64,000 nt of DNA from Pseudomonas sp. 6D_7.1_Bac1 (GTDB lineage Bacteria; Pseudomonadota; Gammaproteobacteria; Pseudomonadales; Pseudomonadaceae). A program made the position numbers and the translations under genes. The DNA lies in assembly GCF_025465945.1 (NCBI RefSeq), contig NZ_JANLNW010000028.1:1-64000 (forward strand), in the 5' to 3' direction. Below are positions 36,500-46,058 of the stretch, one piece after another. Below the pieces are notes generated by a model, which saw only the letters and a list, made by a program, of their open reading frames with translations, was not told the DNA's origin and made no database searches. Each line of letters starts with the position of its first letter. The stretch's first letter is position 1.

Positions 36500-38542
36500 T
36501 TAGCCGGAAAAATTGAGCATTCGTTTCGGTTTGCGTTTGATCTGTTCCTCAGGCGCATTCCCCAACGCCTGATCCATCAAACTCCCCGCCTTATCCTTAT
36601 CCGCAGCCCCCGGCAGCACCGGCGGCTTAATCCCAATCCCCGTCCCACTCCCCGCCGAGCCCCCAGCATTCACTTTCACCACCGGCCCAACCACCGTCAC
36701 GCCACCCGCATCCAGCTTGATAAAACTCCCACCCCCCTTGATGGTCAGTTCCGATCCCGCCTCGATGACCATTTTGTCGCCGGCCTTGAGGTGGATTTCT
36801 CTTCCAACGCTGGTCAGTTGGGCGGTGCCGAGTTTGATGTGTTGGTTCTGGCCGATGGTCAGGTGGTCGTCCATGCGGGTTTCGACTTTGCGGTCGGCAA
36901 TTGTGGTGCGGTGTTCTTCGGCTTTGAGTTCGGTGTAGGTGTTCTTTTCGACGGTGTCGTGGCGTTCGTTGCCGACGCGGATTTTTTGGTCGTGTTCGAT
37001 GTTTTCATCCCAGTCGCGCTGGGCGTGGATGAAGATTTGTTCGGCGCCTTTTTTGTCTTCGATGCGCAGTTCGTTGTAGCCGCCGCCACCGGGGGAGCTG
37101 AGGGTTTTGAAGACGGTGCGGGTTTTGTTCGCCGGCAGGCCGTACGGCACCTGGTTTTCCTTGTGGTACAGGCAGCCGGTCACCAGCGGTTGGTCGGGGT
37201 CGCCTTCGAGGAAGGTGACGAGCACTTCCATGCCGATGCGCGGGATGGCGATGGCGCCGTAGCGGTCGCCGGCCCAGCTGCTTGATACGCGCAGCCAGCA
37301 GCTGGTTTTGTCGTCGGCCAGGCCTTCGCGGTCCCAGTGGAATTGCACTTTCACGCGGCCGTACTGGTCGCAGTGGATTTCTTCGCCTTTGGGGCCGGTG
37401 ACCTGCGCGGTCTGGCTGCCGAGCACGCGGGGTTTGGTGTGCAACAGCGCCGGGCGGTAGAACACGTCCCACGGGGTGGCGAGGAAACGGTTGCGGTAGC
37501 CCTGGTGGAAGTCGTCCTTGTTGGCGGTGGTGTCGCTGGTCACCGACTCTTCGAGGACTTGCGGCTGTTTGCCTTCGTGGATGACTTCGGTCAGCAGCCA
37601 GAGGTCGTTCCACTCGGTGCGCGGGTGGTCGGAGATTTCCAGGAAGTGACCGCTGACCAGGGTGGTTTGGTCGCCATGGCCTTCGGCTTGCTGGTAGTCG
37701 GCGCGGTGGCGTTCCAGCGCCCGCTGGCTGAGGAACTTGCCACGGGCACGCTCGGTGAAACGGCCCGGGTAGTCGTAGTCTTCCAGGTCCGGTTCTTCAC
37801 TTTTACCGTCGGGTTTGTAGGCCGACTCCAGTTGCAGGCGCGGTTTCTCGAAATCGTAGTCGCGGCGCGTGGTGCGATTGGTGCGGGTTTCCAGGCGCAG
37901 CGTGAAGCCTTTGATCACCGGCTCGTCGGCCACCATGCCGCTGCCCTGCACGTAGGCGGTGGGTTGGCCGAGTTTCGGGAACACGGTCTGGTCGTCACCG
38001 AACACCAATTTGTGGCCCTTCGCGTCGTGCTGGAAGTGGTAGTGAATGCCCTCTTCCTCGCACAACCGCTGGACGAAATGCAGGTCGGATTCGTCGTACT
38101 GCACGCAGTAGTCGCGATCCGGGCATGGCTGGCTCAGCTGGAAGCTGTAGGCGTTACCCTTGATGCCGTGTTCTTCGAGGATCAGCGCGATGATTTTCGG
38201 CGCCGACATCTGCTGGTAGATGCGCTGGTTGGTGCGGTGGCGCAGGTATTCGAGTTGCGGCACCAGGGACACTTTGTAGCGAGTCAGGCGCTTGCCGGCA
38301 TCACCTTGGGCGACACGGTAGATCTGCCCATGAATGCCACTGCCATTAGGGTCGAACGCGAGGAATGCCTGTTTGTGCAGCAGCGTTTCAAGGTCAAGGT
38401 CCGGGTTTTCGCTGACCAGTTCCAGGTCAAAACGAAAGGTCTGGCTGATGCCTTCAGTGCCGGTGAACGACAGCACTTGCAGGTCACCCTGAAAGTCCGC
38501 AACGGTCAGACTGAAATGGGTTTCGTTAGAAGGGTTGAACAT
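36500..38542 (-). CDS. vgrG: T6SS spike protein VgrG (TssI)
   Basis: 680-aa VgrG: gp27-like part (about 1-330, FHLE-type opening, YDESDLHFVQRLCEEEGIHYHF), gp5 OB-fold (about 370-460, QYGRVKVQFHWDREG), and the repetitive beta-needle (about 500-640, GAEQIFIHAQRDWDENIEHDQ). The short C-terminal tail holds no toxin domain, so cargo is carried by separate proteins. Last gene of the core cluster, after the kinase gene and 54 bp before the effector gene, which implies it carries that effector. Confidence 0.95.
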   Translation of the reverse strand: MFNPSNETHFSLTVADFQGDLQVLSFTGTEGISQTFRFDLELVSENPDLDLETLLHKQAFLAFDPNGSGIHGQIYRVAQGDAGKRLTRYKVSLVPQLEYLRHRTNQRIYQQMSAPKIIALILEEHGIKGNAYSFQLSQPCPDRDYCVQYDESDLHFVQRLCEEEGIHYHFQHDAKGHKLVFGDDQTVFPKLGQPTAYVQGSGMVADEPVIKGFTLRLETRTNRTTRRDYDFEKPRLQLESAYKPDGKSEEPDLEDYDYPGRFTERARGKFLSQRALERHRADYQQAEGHGDQTTLVSGHFLEISDHPRTEWNDLWLLTEVIHEGKQPQVLEESVTSDTTANKDDFHQGYRNRFLATPWDVFYRPALLHTKPRVLGSQTAQVTGPKGEEIHCDQYGRVKVQFHWDREGLADDKTSCWLRVSSSWAGDRYGAIAIPRIGMEVLVTFLEGDPDQPLVTGCLYHKENQVPYGLPANKTRTVFKTLSSPGGGGYNELRIEDKKGAEQIFIHAQRDWDENIEHDQKIRVGNERHDTVEKNTYTELKAEEHRTTIADRKVETRMDDHLTIGQNQHIKLGTAQLTSVGREIHLKAGDKMVIEAGSELTIKGGGSFIKLDAGGVTVVGPVVKVNAGGSAGSGTGIGIKPPVLPGAADKDKAGSLMDQALGNAPEEQIKRKPKRMLNFSG

Positions 38543-38563
38543 TGCTTGCTCCCTGTTCGGTAA

Positions 38564-39571
38564 TCATCCGTTACGCCGATGTAGCCAGCGTTGCAGCCAG
38601 GAGGAAGTGGCGCCTAGGGCGTCACGCAGTTGTGCGGCCGTCACGGTGCGTGCCGCCGCATCGAAAGCCAGCGCGGTTCGCAGCGCCGGCCAGCAGTGTT
38701 TCGGTAGGTGCCTGGGCGCTTGCAGTTCGCGGTCCAGGCGTTCGTCACGGGCCTGGGTCGACGGCAATCGGCGGAACGGGTGTTTGCCGTCCGCCAGTTC
38801 ATAAATCACGCAGGCCACCGCGAAGAGGTCGGCGCTGGCGGTCAGCGGCGCGCCTTCCAGCAATTCCGGCGCGGCATAGCCTGGGGTCCAGGCGTTGAAA
38901 CGGCTGCGGCTCAAGTGTGGCAGGCCGGGCAATACGCCCTCCTCGGCCTGACCGAGGCCGAAGTCGAACAAGCGCACGCCCTCCTCGCTGAGCATCACGT
39001 TGCTCGGTTTCAAATCGCCGTGCAGCACGCCGCGACCGTGGGCATAAGCCAACGCGTCGAGCAGCGGCAGCGCGATGTCACGCAATTCTTGCCACGGCAG
39101 GCCCAGGGGCCGTTCGCAGAGCAGTTTGTCCAGCGTCAGCCCACGCATCAGTTCCATGGTGATGAAGGCGCGCTGGCACTCGGTGTCCACTTCAAAGGTG
39201 TGCAAACGCAGCACGTTGGAGTGGCGCAGGCGCCGGGTCAGGGCGAACTCGCTGTAGAGCAAGGCACTGGCGTCCGGCGATTCGGCAAATTCTTCGCTGA
39301 GGATTTTCAGCGCTATGTAAGGGTCGGGGTCACCGAACTGTTCGTGTAGCAGGTCCCGTGCGCGATACACCGCGCCCATGCCACCGGCGCCGAGCAAGCG
39401 CTCGATGCGGTAACGCCCCGCCAACACATCCGGCAACGCGCCAACGCTGGCCCGGGTCGGCGCCACGGCATGCGGCGCGTCATGGGGTTTGGCGAAGGCG
39501 AAGTAGGTCAGGTTGGCGGCCTCGTCTTCGCCGATCAGCAGCTCGTCGAGCACCGGCTTGAGTTCACTCAT
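38564..39571 (-). CDS. stk1: T6SS serine/threonine protein kinase (Stk1/PpkA-like)
   Basis: 335-aa kinase of Pkn2-like type. Glycine loop LLGAGGMGAVYRA near 68, lysine in ALKIL, catalytic loop HGDLKPSN, Mg loop FDFGLG and the GYAAPELLEG segment. The usual HRD arginine is replaced by glycine (HGD), a 'non-RD' kinase. No C-terminal transmembrane segment or sensor domain, unlike the PpkA of HSI-I, so it is cytosolic. Its start overlaps the phosphatase stop by 4 bp (ATGA). It should act with the adjacent phosphatase on post-translational control of T6SS assembly, possibly through the FHA protein. Confidence 0.92.
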   Translation of the reverse strand: MSELKPVLDELLIGEDEAANLTYFAFAKPHDAPHAVAPTRASVGALPDVLAGRYRIERLLGAGGMGAVYRARDLLHEQFGDPDPYIALKILSEEFAESPDASALLYSEFALTRRLRHSNVLRLHTFEVDTECQRAFITMELMRGLTLDKLLCERPLGLPWQELRDIALPLLDALAYAHGRGVLHGDLKPSNVMLSEEGVRLFDFGLGQAEEGVLPGLPHLSRSRFNAWTPGYAAPELLEGAPLTASADLFAVACVIYELADGKHPFRRLPSTQARDERLDRELQAPRHLPKHCWPALRTALAFDAAARTVTAAQLRDALGATSSWLQRWLHRRNG

Positions 39572-40296
39572 TGGCGGACCACCACGGCGGTCAGGTTGTC
39601 CCGCGCCGAACCGCGCAACGCGCCGTCGAACAACCGCTCCAGCGCCACATGCGGCGCGGTCAGGCTCAAGGCGTTGCCCAGCGCGTCGCTGCTCAAGCCC
39701 TGGTACAAACCGTCGCTGCACAGCAGAAACGCATCACCGGGATAGACCTCGAGTTCGAGCACGTCCAGGGTCAACTGCTCGCTGGCCCCGACCGCACGGG
39801 TCAAGGCACTGGCGGCCGGATGAGCCTTGGCTTGCTCGACGCTCATCTGTTGTTCGTCAATCAGTTGCTGCATCAGCGAATGGTCCTTGGACAGCTGATA
39901 CAAGCGCTGTCCACGCCACAGGTAACAACGGCTGTCGCCGGCCCAGATGCAGGCCGCACGATTGCCGTCCACCAACAACGCCACCACCGTGCTGCCCATG
40001 ATGCTGTCATGGCGCCCGGCGGTGACGGTCAATTCCTGGCCCAAGCGGCGGTTGAGCCAGTGCAGGCACTGGCGCACGCCTTTGAGCCGCTCGTCGAAGC
40101 TGTCTTCGACGGGCAATTCCGCCAGGCTGGCGACGATCAACTGGCTGGCGATGTCGCCACCCTGATGACCGCCCATGCCGTCCGCGACCACCCACAATCC
40201 CTGCTGTGGGCTGTCGAGGAAGGCATCTTCGTTGCGCGCCCGAACCTTGCCCGGATCGGTACGCGCCGCGCTGCGCCAGGGGCTGGCAACCAGCAT
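39568..40296 (-). CDS. stp1: T6SS PP2C-type protein phosphatase (Stp1/PppA-like)
   Basis: 242-aa PP2C phosphatase: metal-binding motifs RNEDAF (about 20-25), ADGMGGHQGGD (about 38-48), IWAGDSRCYLWRG (about 115) and SDGLYQGL with the final RDNLTAVVV. Dephosphorylates T6SS targets in opposition to the kinase. Its ATG shares one base with the tssM stop (TGATG), and its stop overlaps the kinase start, so expression is translationally coupled through tssM-stp1-stk1. Confidence 0.94.
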   Translation of the reverse strand: MLVASPWRSAARTDPGKVRARNEDAFLDSPQQGLWVVADGMGGHQGGDIASQLIVASLAELPVEDSFDERLKGVRQCLHWLNRRLGQELTVTAGRHDSIMGSTVVALLVDGNRAACIWAGDSRCYLWRGQRLYQLSKDHSLMQQLIDEQQMSVEQAKAHPAASALTRAVGASEQLTLDVLELEVYPGDAFLLCSDGLYQGLSSDALGNALSLTAPHVALERLFDGALRGSARDNLTAVVVRQ

Positions 40297-43200
40297 CAGA
40301 GCTGCACCGGCATACGGAAGGTGCGCAGCACGCCCATGTCGAACGGGTTCGGTGTGCGCTGGCTCATCAGCAGGTAGTTGGCGCGCAGGCCACCCACATC
40401 AGCCTTGAGCACCAGCACGTCGCGACCGGTCAGGTATTCGGTCTGCATCAAATCGAACAGACGGAACAGCGACCACGGGCCGTTGTTTTTCTCGATGCCG
40501 ATCGGGCGGCCAGCCATTTTTTCGAGGACCAGGCTGGTGCGACCGTCTTCCGCATCGGTCGGCCATTTGAAGGCCACCGGCACGATCGGGCCATGGCGGT
40601 ATTCCATGGTCTTGTCGCCAAAGCGGAATTCGGAACGGCTGACAGCCGGGTCGAGGGTGTACGGCTCCAGTTTGAACTGCACCTGCGGCTCGGCCGGGTT
40701 TTCGGCAAAGAAGCTTTGGCGGATCACTTGTGCGGCAGCCATCTGGTCGAGGTAGACCTTGGAGATCGGCAGGCTGTGACCATCGACACTGCGCAGGCGG
40801 TAGTTGCCCGGATCGCCACTGACGAACGGCCGCAGGTAGGTGTCGAAGAAGCGATCGGCGATGCCCTGCGCCTTGAAGAACTCGCGGAAGTCGCTGATGG
40901 CGACGTCGCTGGTGCTGTGGGCGTTGAACGGGTAACGCTTGTTGATCGCCTTGCCATAGAAGCTGTACAGCTCGCTCTGGTAGCGCTGGTTGAGGTACTG
41001 GTAGGAATCGTTGAGCACCAGACGCCAGGTGTCTTCGGCCAGTACGTTGAACCACACGCTGACCGGACGCGGCAAGCGGCCCGAGGCGTTGCGCAAGTTG
41101 CTCAGCGCATCGCGCTGGCCGCTCATGCGGGTCTTGGCCATTTCAAACGCAGCCTGATCCGGGGCACTGGCGCGCGCCAGGCTGGCCAGTTGCAGTTGCA
41201 GGTCGTTCAGCGCTTGCAGCGCCGGGGTCAGGTCGGCGGCCGGGCCGTTGTTGTCATCGAGCAAACGGTGCAGCGGATCGAAGCGCCGTTGCAGGGATTT
41301 CTTCGCGGTGTCCGGCAGGTTTTTGGTGGCCAATGCATCACCCGCCTTGCCTGCCACGGCTGCGGCGACCTTACCCAACGCGCCGCCCTTCTTGGCGGCG
41401 AGTTTTTCAGCCGCATCCGTCACATCTTCGGTGTTGTCGACGGCGGCCGGGAAGCGCGTGTTCTCACGCACTTCCACCAGCATTTGCAGGATCGGCGAGT
41501 TGGCGGACGTCAGCCCGGCCAGTTGTTCAGCACCTTCACCGGCGCTGTTGATCGGCTGCAACGCCACCTGACCGACCGCTTCGCTCCAGAAGTTGGCGTA
41601 GTCGCGGAAGTACAGTTGCTCCAGTTCAACCATCAGGCGGCGCAAGTCCATGCCGCTCATGCCCGCCCCTTCGCCCAGCACCCAGTTGTCACGCAGGATG
41701 TCGGTGACCAGTGCAGAACCCTGGACCGAGAAATACTGCTGATAACCCTGTTGGGTGTAGAACCCCGGGATCGCGTAGTCGGTACCGACGAACAGGCTGC
41801 CCTGTGGACCGAGGTGCTGGCTGAAGCGGTATTCCGGCAGGTTGCGGGCCTGCTCGCGCAGCATCCGGTAGACCACCGTGGCCAGGGATTCGCTGCGCAA
41901 AACCTGACGCGCCTGGGCAACCAGTGCATCGTTGAGCGGGTAGATAAACGGCTGCTTGAGCAGGCGTTCGAAATGCGCGTTCAGGCCGTTCTGCACCGCC
42001 GTGTTGCCGGCGTAACGCACGGACCAGTCCTGCGCCAACCAATCTTGCAGCCATGCAGGGTCGCGACGGTCCTTCATGTTCAGCATCAGGTAGGCGCGCA
42101 GGCTGTTGAGCAGGCGATCGCGGTCTTTCATGTTGTTGCGGATCTGCCCTTCGAGCAGTTGCGCCACCCGTGGCAGCAGCTGGGTTTCAAGTTCACGCTG
42201 ATACGCGTCCTTGACCACCGGGTTGCTCTCTTTACCCTGATACAGACCACCGCGCTCGAATATCGACACGTCGCCTTTCGGCGGGAAAACCTTGGTCGCC
42301 TCATAGCTGGTATCGAGGGTCTTGAGCACGCCCATCGCATCATCGCGAGCGGTCAGCGCCGAGCGCTGCTGGTTCCAGGTTTGCGCCAGCGAACGCAGGT
42401 GTTCCAGGCGTTCGTAGTTGGCGGAGAAACCCGTGGCCCAGAGCAGACCGAACAGGCCCAGCGCCGCGAGTGCACCGACGTACAACGCACGCTGGCCCCA
42501 ATGGATGCGGCTGCGTTCGCGCTTGTCCAGACCGGCCAGGTCGGCCTCGGGGAAAATCACCCGACTGAGCAAGTGGTGGATAAACCGCGAGCGACCACTG
42601 CGCAAGGTCGGCAACACGCCGCTGTTGATGCCCAGGCTGGCGCCGATGCCGGCGGTGCTTTGGTCCATCTGTTGGTTCAGGTGCGGCGCGCTGGTCAGGT
42701 AGAAACCGCGCAACTGGCTGACGCGCTGGTAGCGGTTGCCGGTGAACGCCATGTCGACGAACAGGCAAAGATGCTCGCCGATCTGCCCCAGTTGATGCGG
42801 GAAGTCGAGGATGCGGCCACGGCGCTGGGTGTCGCGCTCCTGGTGCATGCGCATGATCACCTGGCTGTTGAGCCGACGCAGCAGCTCTTCAAACTCGGCG
42901 CGCAGCACCGCCACGTCGGTACCGCTCTGTTCTTTGCGGAAGCTGGTACCGAGCACCTGATCGCTTTCTTCGCGGGTCAGCTGATCGAAGAACTCATCGA
43001 AGCCCAGCAACTGGTCGGCCTTGCTCAGCACCAGATAGATTGGCAGGTCGACGTGGAGTTTTTGATGCACTTCTTGCAGGCGCGCACGCACCTGACGCGC
43101 CAGGGTGTCGATATCCTGCTCGTTGCCACCGAGCAGCAGTTCCACCGGAATGGTCACCAGCACGCCGTTCAACGGACGGTTGCGACGACGCTTGCGTAGC

Positions 43201-43829
43201 AGGTCGAGCAAGGTGGTCCAGGCGTTGCCGTCGACATCCACGTCCGGCTGGGCCAGGTAACGCCCGGCGGTGTCGATCAGTACGCCGTGGTCGGCGAAGT
43301 ACCAGTCGCAATGACGGGTGCCGATGGTGTCGCGGGTGAGTTTGCGGTCGATCTTGTTGATCGGAAACTCAAGGCCCGAGAAGTCCAGCAGACTGGTTTT
43401 GCCGCTGCCCTGCGGACCGATCAGCAGGTACCACGGCAGATCGTTGCGCCAGCGTTCGCTGCGACCGCGATACAGACTGGAGGTCTTCAAGGTGCGCAGT
43501 GCGTCTTTGAAGCGTGCGCGCAGCTCTTTCTGTTCCTCGTCGATCAGCTCTTCGCGGCGAATACGATCCTGGCCGTCTTCGGTTTCTTCGACGGCTTTTT
43601 TGCGCACACCGGCGCGCCAGCTGACGAAGACCATGGTCAGGCCCCAGATCAGGAACAGCACGCTGATGGTCAGCAGGCGCGAGGTCGAGCCTTCCCAGAA
43701 TTTGTAATCGTTGACGGCCAACAGCGGTCCGACGAACCACACCAGCAGCGCCACGAACAGCACCAACAGCAGGGTCCAGACCCAGGTCTTGCGCAAGAAC
43801 GCACCGACTCTTTTGAAAAACTTTTTCAT
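40296..43829 (-). CDS. tssM: T6SS membrane complex protein TssM (IcmF)
   Basis: 1177-aa IcmF protein, full length. Two transmembrane segments at about 17-38 and 52-70, a cytoplasmic nucleotide-binding domain with Walker A GPQGSGKTS (138-146), a third membrane anchor near 450, and a long periplasmic part (to 1177) that contacts TssJ. With TssL and TssJ it forms the membrane complex spanning the envelope. ATG at 43829 was chosen over a GTG just upstream. Confidence 0.97.
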   Translation of the reverse strand: MKKFFKRVGAFLRKTWVWTLLLVLFVALLVWFVGPLLAVNDYKFWEGSTSRLLTISVLFLIWGLTMVFVSWRAGVRKKAVEETEDGQDRIRREELIDEEQKELRARFKDALRTLKTSSLYRGRSERWRNDLPWYLLIGPQGSGKTSLLDFSGLEFPINKIDRKLTRDTIGTRHCDWYFADHGVLIDTAGRYLAQPDVDVDGNAWTTLLDLLRKRRRNRPLNGVLVTIPVELLLGGNEQDIDTLARQVRARLQEVHQKLHVDLPIYLVLSKADQLLGFDEFFDQLTREESDQVLGTSFRKEQSGTDVAVLRAEFEELLRRLNSQVIMRMHQERDTQRRGRILDFPHQLGQIGEHLCLFVDMAFTGNRYQRVSQLRGFYLTSAPHLNQQMDQSTAGIGASLGINSGVLPTLRSGRSRFIHHLLSRVIFPEADLAGLDKRERSRIHWGQRALYVGALAALGLFGLLWATGFSANYERLEHLRSLAQTWNQQRSALTARDDAMGVLKTLDTSYEATKVFPPKGDVSIFERGGLYQGKESNPVVKDAYQRELETQLLPRVAQLLEGQIRNNMKDRDRLLNSLRAYLMLNMKDRRDPAWLQDWLAQDWSVRYAGNTAVQNGLNAHFERLLKQPFIYPLNDALVAQARQVLRSESLATVVYRMLREQARNLPEYRFSQHLGPQGSLFVGTDYAIPGFYTQQGYQQYFSVQGSALVTDILRDNWVLGEGAGMSGMDLRRLMVELEQLYFRDYANFWSEAVGQVALQPINSAGEGAEQLAGLTSANSPILQMLVEVRENTRFPAAVDNTEDVTDAAEKLAAKKGGALGKVAAAVAGKAGDALATKNLPDTAKKSLQRRFDPLHRLLDDNNGPAADLTPALQALNDLQLQLASLARASAPDQAAFEMAKTRMSGQRDALSNLRNASGRLPRPVSVWFNVLAEDTWRLVLNDSYQYLNQRYQSELYSFYGKAINKRYPFNAHSTSDVAISDFREFFKAQGIADRFFDTYLRPFVSGDPGNYRLRSVDGHSLPISKVYLDQMAAAQVIRQSFFAENPAEPQVQFKLEPYTLDPAVSRSEFRFGDKTMEYRHGPIVPVAFKWPTDAEDGRTSLVLEKMAGRPIGIEKNNGPWSLFRLFDLMQTEYLTGRDVLVLKADVGGLRANYLLMSQRTPNPFDMGVLRTFRMPVQL

Positions 43830-43843
43830 CACACGTCCCTGTT

Positions 43844-44719
43844 TTACGGCTTCAACTGCGGCTGAACCGCGGCCGGATCAAGCGGCTGATAAGGTTGCAG
43901 AACGGTGTCGCGCTGCTCGCCGAGCACCCAGGCAAAGCCCGAATACATCACCACCAGGCACACCAGGGTAAACAGCGCCACCATCCACCACGGCACGATG
44001 CGCACCAGGCTGCGACGCTTGTCGTTGAGGCCTTCCCAGTGCGGCGACAGCTCACGCGGCACGTCGCCACGCAGCTGGCGAATCTGCCGGTAGAGCGCAT
44101 CGCGAATGCCGTCGAGTTCCAGCATGCCGCGCGCCTGCACCCGGTACTTGCCCTCGAAACCGAGCGACAGGCACAGGTACATCAGTTCCAGCATCGGCAG
44201 GTGTTTGACCGGATTCTTTGACAGACGATCGAGCAGCTGGAAGAATTTCTCGCCGCCAAAGGTCTCGTTGTGGAAGCTACTGAGCAGGCTCATTTGCGAC
44301 CACTCGCTTTCGTTGCCCCACGGGGTGGTGACCACCGCTTCGTCGACCACGGTGCAGAGCACGTAACGCGCGGCCATCACCTGGCTGCTCTCGGCACCGT
44401 TGTGCAACGCACGGACTTCGAACAGTTTCAGCGCCGCGGTGAGCCGCTCGTTGAGGGCGTGCATGTCTTCGCGGGTGTCGCTGTGCTTGAGCCGCACCAC
44501 TTCCGACAGCAGGTCGGACGACGCCGCCACCAGCGAGTTGAGGCTGATGTTGAACGCTTCCGCCGGACGCAGGCGCGCGGCGTAAATCATCCGTTCTTCC
44601 AGTTGCTCGAAACGCGGCGGCGCAGCGAAATCGGTCAGCGGGCTCTGTGCCGGGCCATGGCCCTGACGGTCCAGAAGGACGGTTTTGTCATCCTGGCTGT
44701 GATCCATTTCCTTCATCAT
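43844..44719 (-). CDS. tssL: T6SS membrane complex protein TssL (DotU)
   Basis: 291-aa DotU: a cytoplasmic helical domain (about 40-215, including FHNETFGGEKFFQLLDRL and LELMYLCLSLGFEGKYRV) and one transmembrane helix near the C terminus (about 243-268). No OmpA-like peptidoglycan-binding extension, so anchoring must come from another protein. Between tssK (6 bp gap) and tssM. Confidence 0.96.
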   Translation of the reverse strand: MMKEMDHSQDDKTVLLDRQGHGPAQSPLTDFAAPPRFEQLEERMIYAARLRPAEAFNISLNSLVAASSDLLSEVVRLKHSDTREDMHALNERLTAALKLFEVRALHNGAESSQVMAARYVLCTVVDEAVVTTPWGNESEWSQMSLLSSFHNETFGGEKFFQLLDRLSKNPVKHLPMLELMYLCLSLGFEGKYRVQARGMLELDGIRDALYRQIRQLRGDVPRELSPHWEGLNDKRRSLVRIVPWWMVALFTLVCLVVMYSGFAWVLGEQRDTVLQPYQPLDPAAVQPQLKP

Positions 44720-44724
44720 GTCGG

Positions 44725-46056
44725 TCAGTTCCTGATGGCCCAGAATTTCAGTTCAAGCTCGGCGAATTCGCCGGACACGTGGAACGCGAAGCCGCCGGAG
44801 CGCTCCAGTTGTGCCAGGTCTTCGGAACTGAGTTCGAGGATGAAATAGGTTTTGTTCGAGTGAAACGGAATCTGCCGCGGCGCCACCGGCAAGGGTTTGA
44901 CCTTGATGCCCGGCAAGTGCAGGTTGACCAGTTGGCGGATGCGCTCCACCGGGCCGACCTTGAGGTGCGCCGGCAGGCGATGGCGCAGCTCTTCGGAGTC
45001 GCAGTTGGCGCTGGCCGCCAGCACGAACGACGCCGTGCCCAGCAGTTTGTGGTCGTGCAGCGGCGAGACGGTGATCCCGTACTGACGCGCTTGCAGCACC
45101 AGCTCGATGGCGTGCTGTTCCAGCACCATCGACAGCACCTGACGAATCGCTTCCATCAGTTTGCGGAAGCTCGCGCCCTGATCGCTGTGCTGATAGCGGC
45201 TGTCCAGACGCGGACGTTTGCTGTCGCTGGCAAAGGTCGACAGATCGCCGAGCATCGACAGCAGCGTGCGGTACAACTCTTCCGGGTGAACCTGTTCCAG
45301 GCCCAGGTAATGGCGCAGGACCAGTTCGGTGCGGTTGATCAGTTGCAGCATCATGAAGTCGCCGACTTCCGCACCGCCGACCTTGCCGTTGGAGCGAATC
45401 CGGTCGGCAATGGTGTCGCCACGGTGGCCGAGCATGCTGATGACTTCTTTGAGGCACGACAGCAGGTAGCCGGACGCATGAGCGTGGATGAAGGTCGGGA
45501 CGAAGTCCGGGTCGAGGCTGATCACGCCGTCGGGCGTGGTGTCGAGCACTTCGCAGAGTTTCAGTTTGACGTAGGCCTGGTCGCTCTGCTGCTCGCCGAG
45601 CAACAAGCGAAAGTCCGGGCGCGCACAGCTGACCTGGCTGCTGGAATCATCGCCGGCGTTGGAGTCGGCCACTTCCGCTTCGTACGCGGTGTAACGCGCC
45701 AGCACGTCGGATTGCTCGGGGCGACGGGACTCGATGTGGTTGCCGGTGACCAGCGGCAAGGCCAGGTAGATCGGCGTGTTGCCGGTGTTCGGCGGAACGT
45801 CGAGGGCCAGCGGTTCGGTATTCCCGCCGAGTTCGAACAGGCTGCCGTCCGGGAGAATCCCCGAGGCCTGGCTGACCACCAGTTTGCCCATGTTGAGGAA
45901 CTGCAAATCGATCTCGAGCCCCAGAAAACCCCAGGTGTAACTGCCCAGCAACTGGGTGCGGGTTTTCATCTGGTTGTCGTAGTAGCGATCGTTGTGCTGG
46001 AAGTGTTGCGGACGCAGCAACATGCCTTCCTGCCAAATGACTTTGTGCACGTTCAT
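44725..46056 (-). CDS. tssK: T6SS baseplate-membrane connector TssK
   Basis: 443-aa TssK with the hallmark start KVIWQEGMLLRPQHFQ and PxLxxxYLSLAG-like central pattern; full family length. It links the baseplate (TssE/F/G/VgrG) to the TssL-TssM complex. Follows tssJ by 2 bp and precedes tssL by 5 bp, all on the minus strand. Confidence 0.97.
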   Translation of the reverse strand: MNVHKVIWQEGMLLRPQHFQHNDRYYDNQMKTRTQLLGSYTWGFLGLEIDLQFLNMGKLVVSQASGILPDGSLFELGGNTEPLALDVPPNTGNTPIYLALPLVTGNHIESRRPEQSDVLARYTAYEAEVADSNAGDDSSSQVSCARPDFRLLLGEQQSDQAYVKLKLCEVLDTTPDGVISLDPDFVPTFIHAHASGYLLSCLKEVISMLGHRGDTIADRIRSNGKVGGAEVGDFMMLQLINRTELVLRHYLGLEQVHPEELYRTLLSMLGDLSTFASDSKRPRLDSRYQHSDQGASFRKLMEAIRQVLSMVLEQHAIELVLQARQYGITVSPLHDHKLLGTASFVLAASANCDSEELRHRLPAHLKVGPVERIRQLVNLHLPGIKVKPLPVAPRQIPFHSNKTYFILELSSEDLAQLERSGGFAFHVSGEFAELELKFWAIRN

Positions 46057-46058
46057 GT

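Noticed and set aside
36500..38542. Toxin domain fused to VgrG
   Set aside because: The protein ends at residue 680 with a short tail after the beta-needle; no extra domain, so it is a canonical VgrG.
40206..43199. Plus-strand 997-codon open frame opposite tssM
   Set aside because: Antisense shadow of the tssM gene; composition is typical of reversed high-GC coding sequence.
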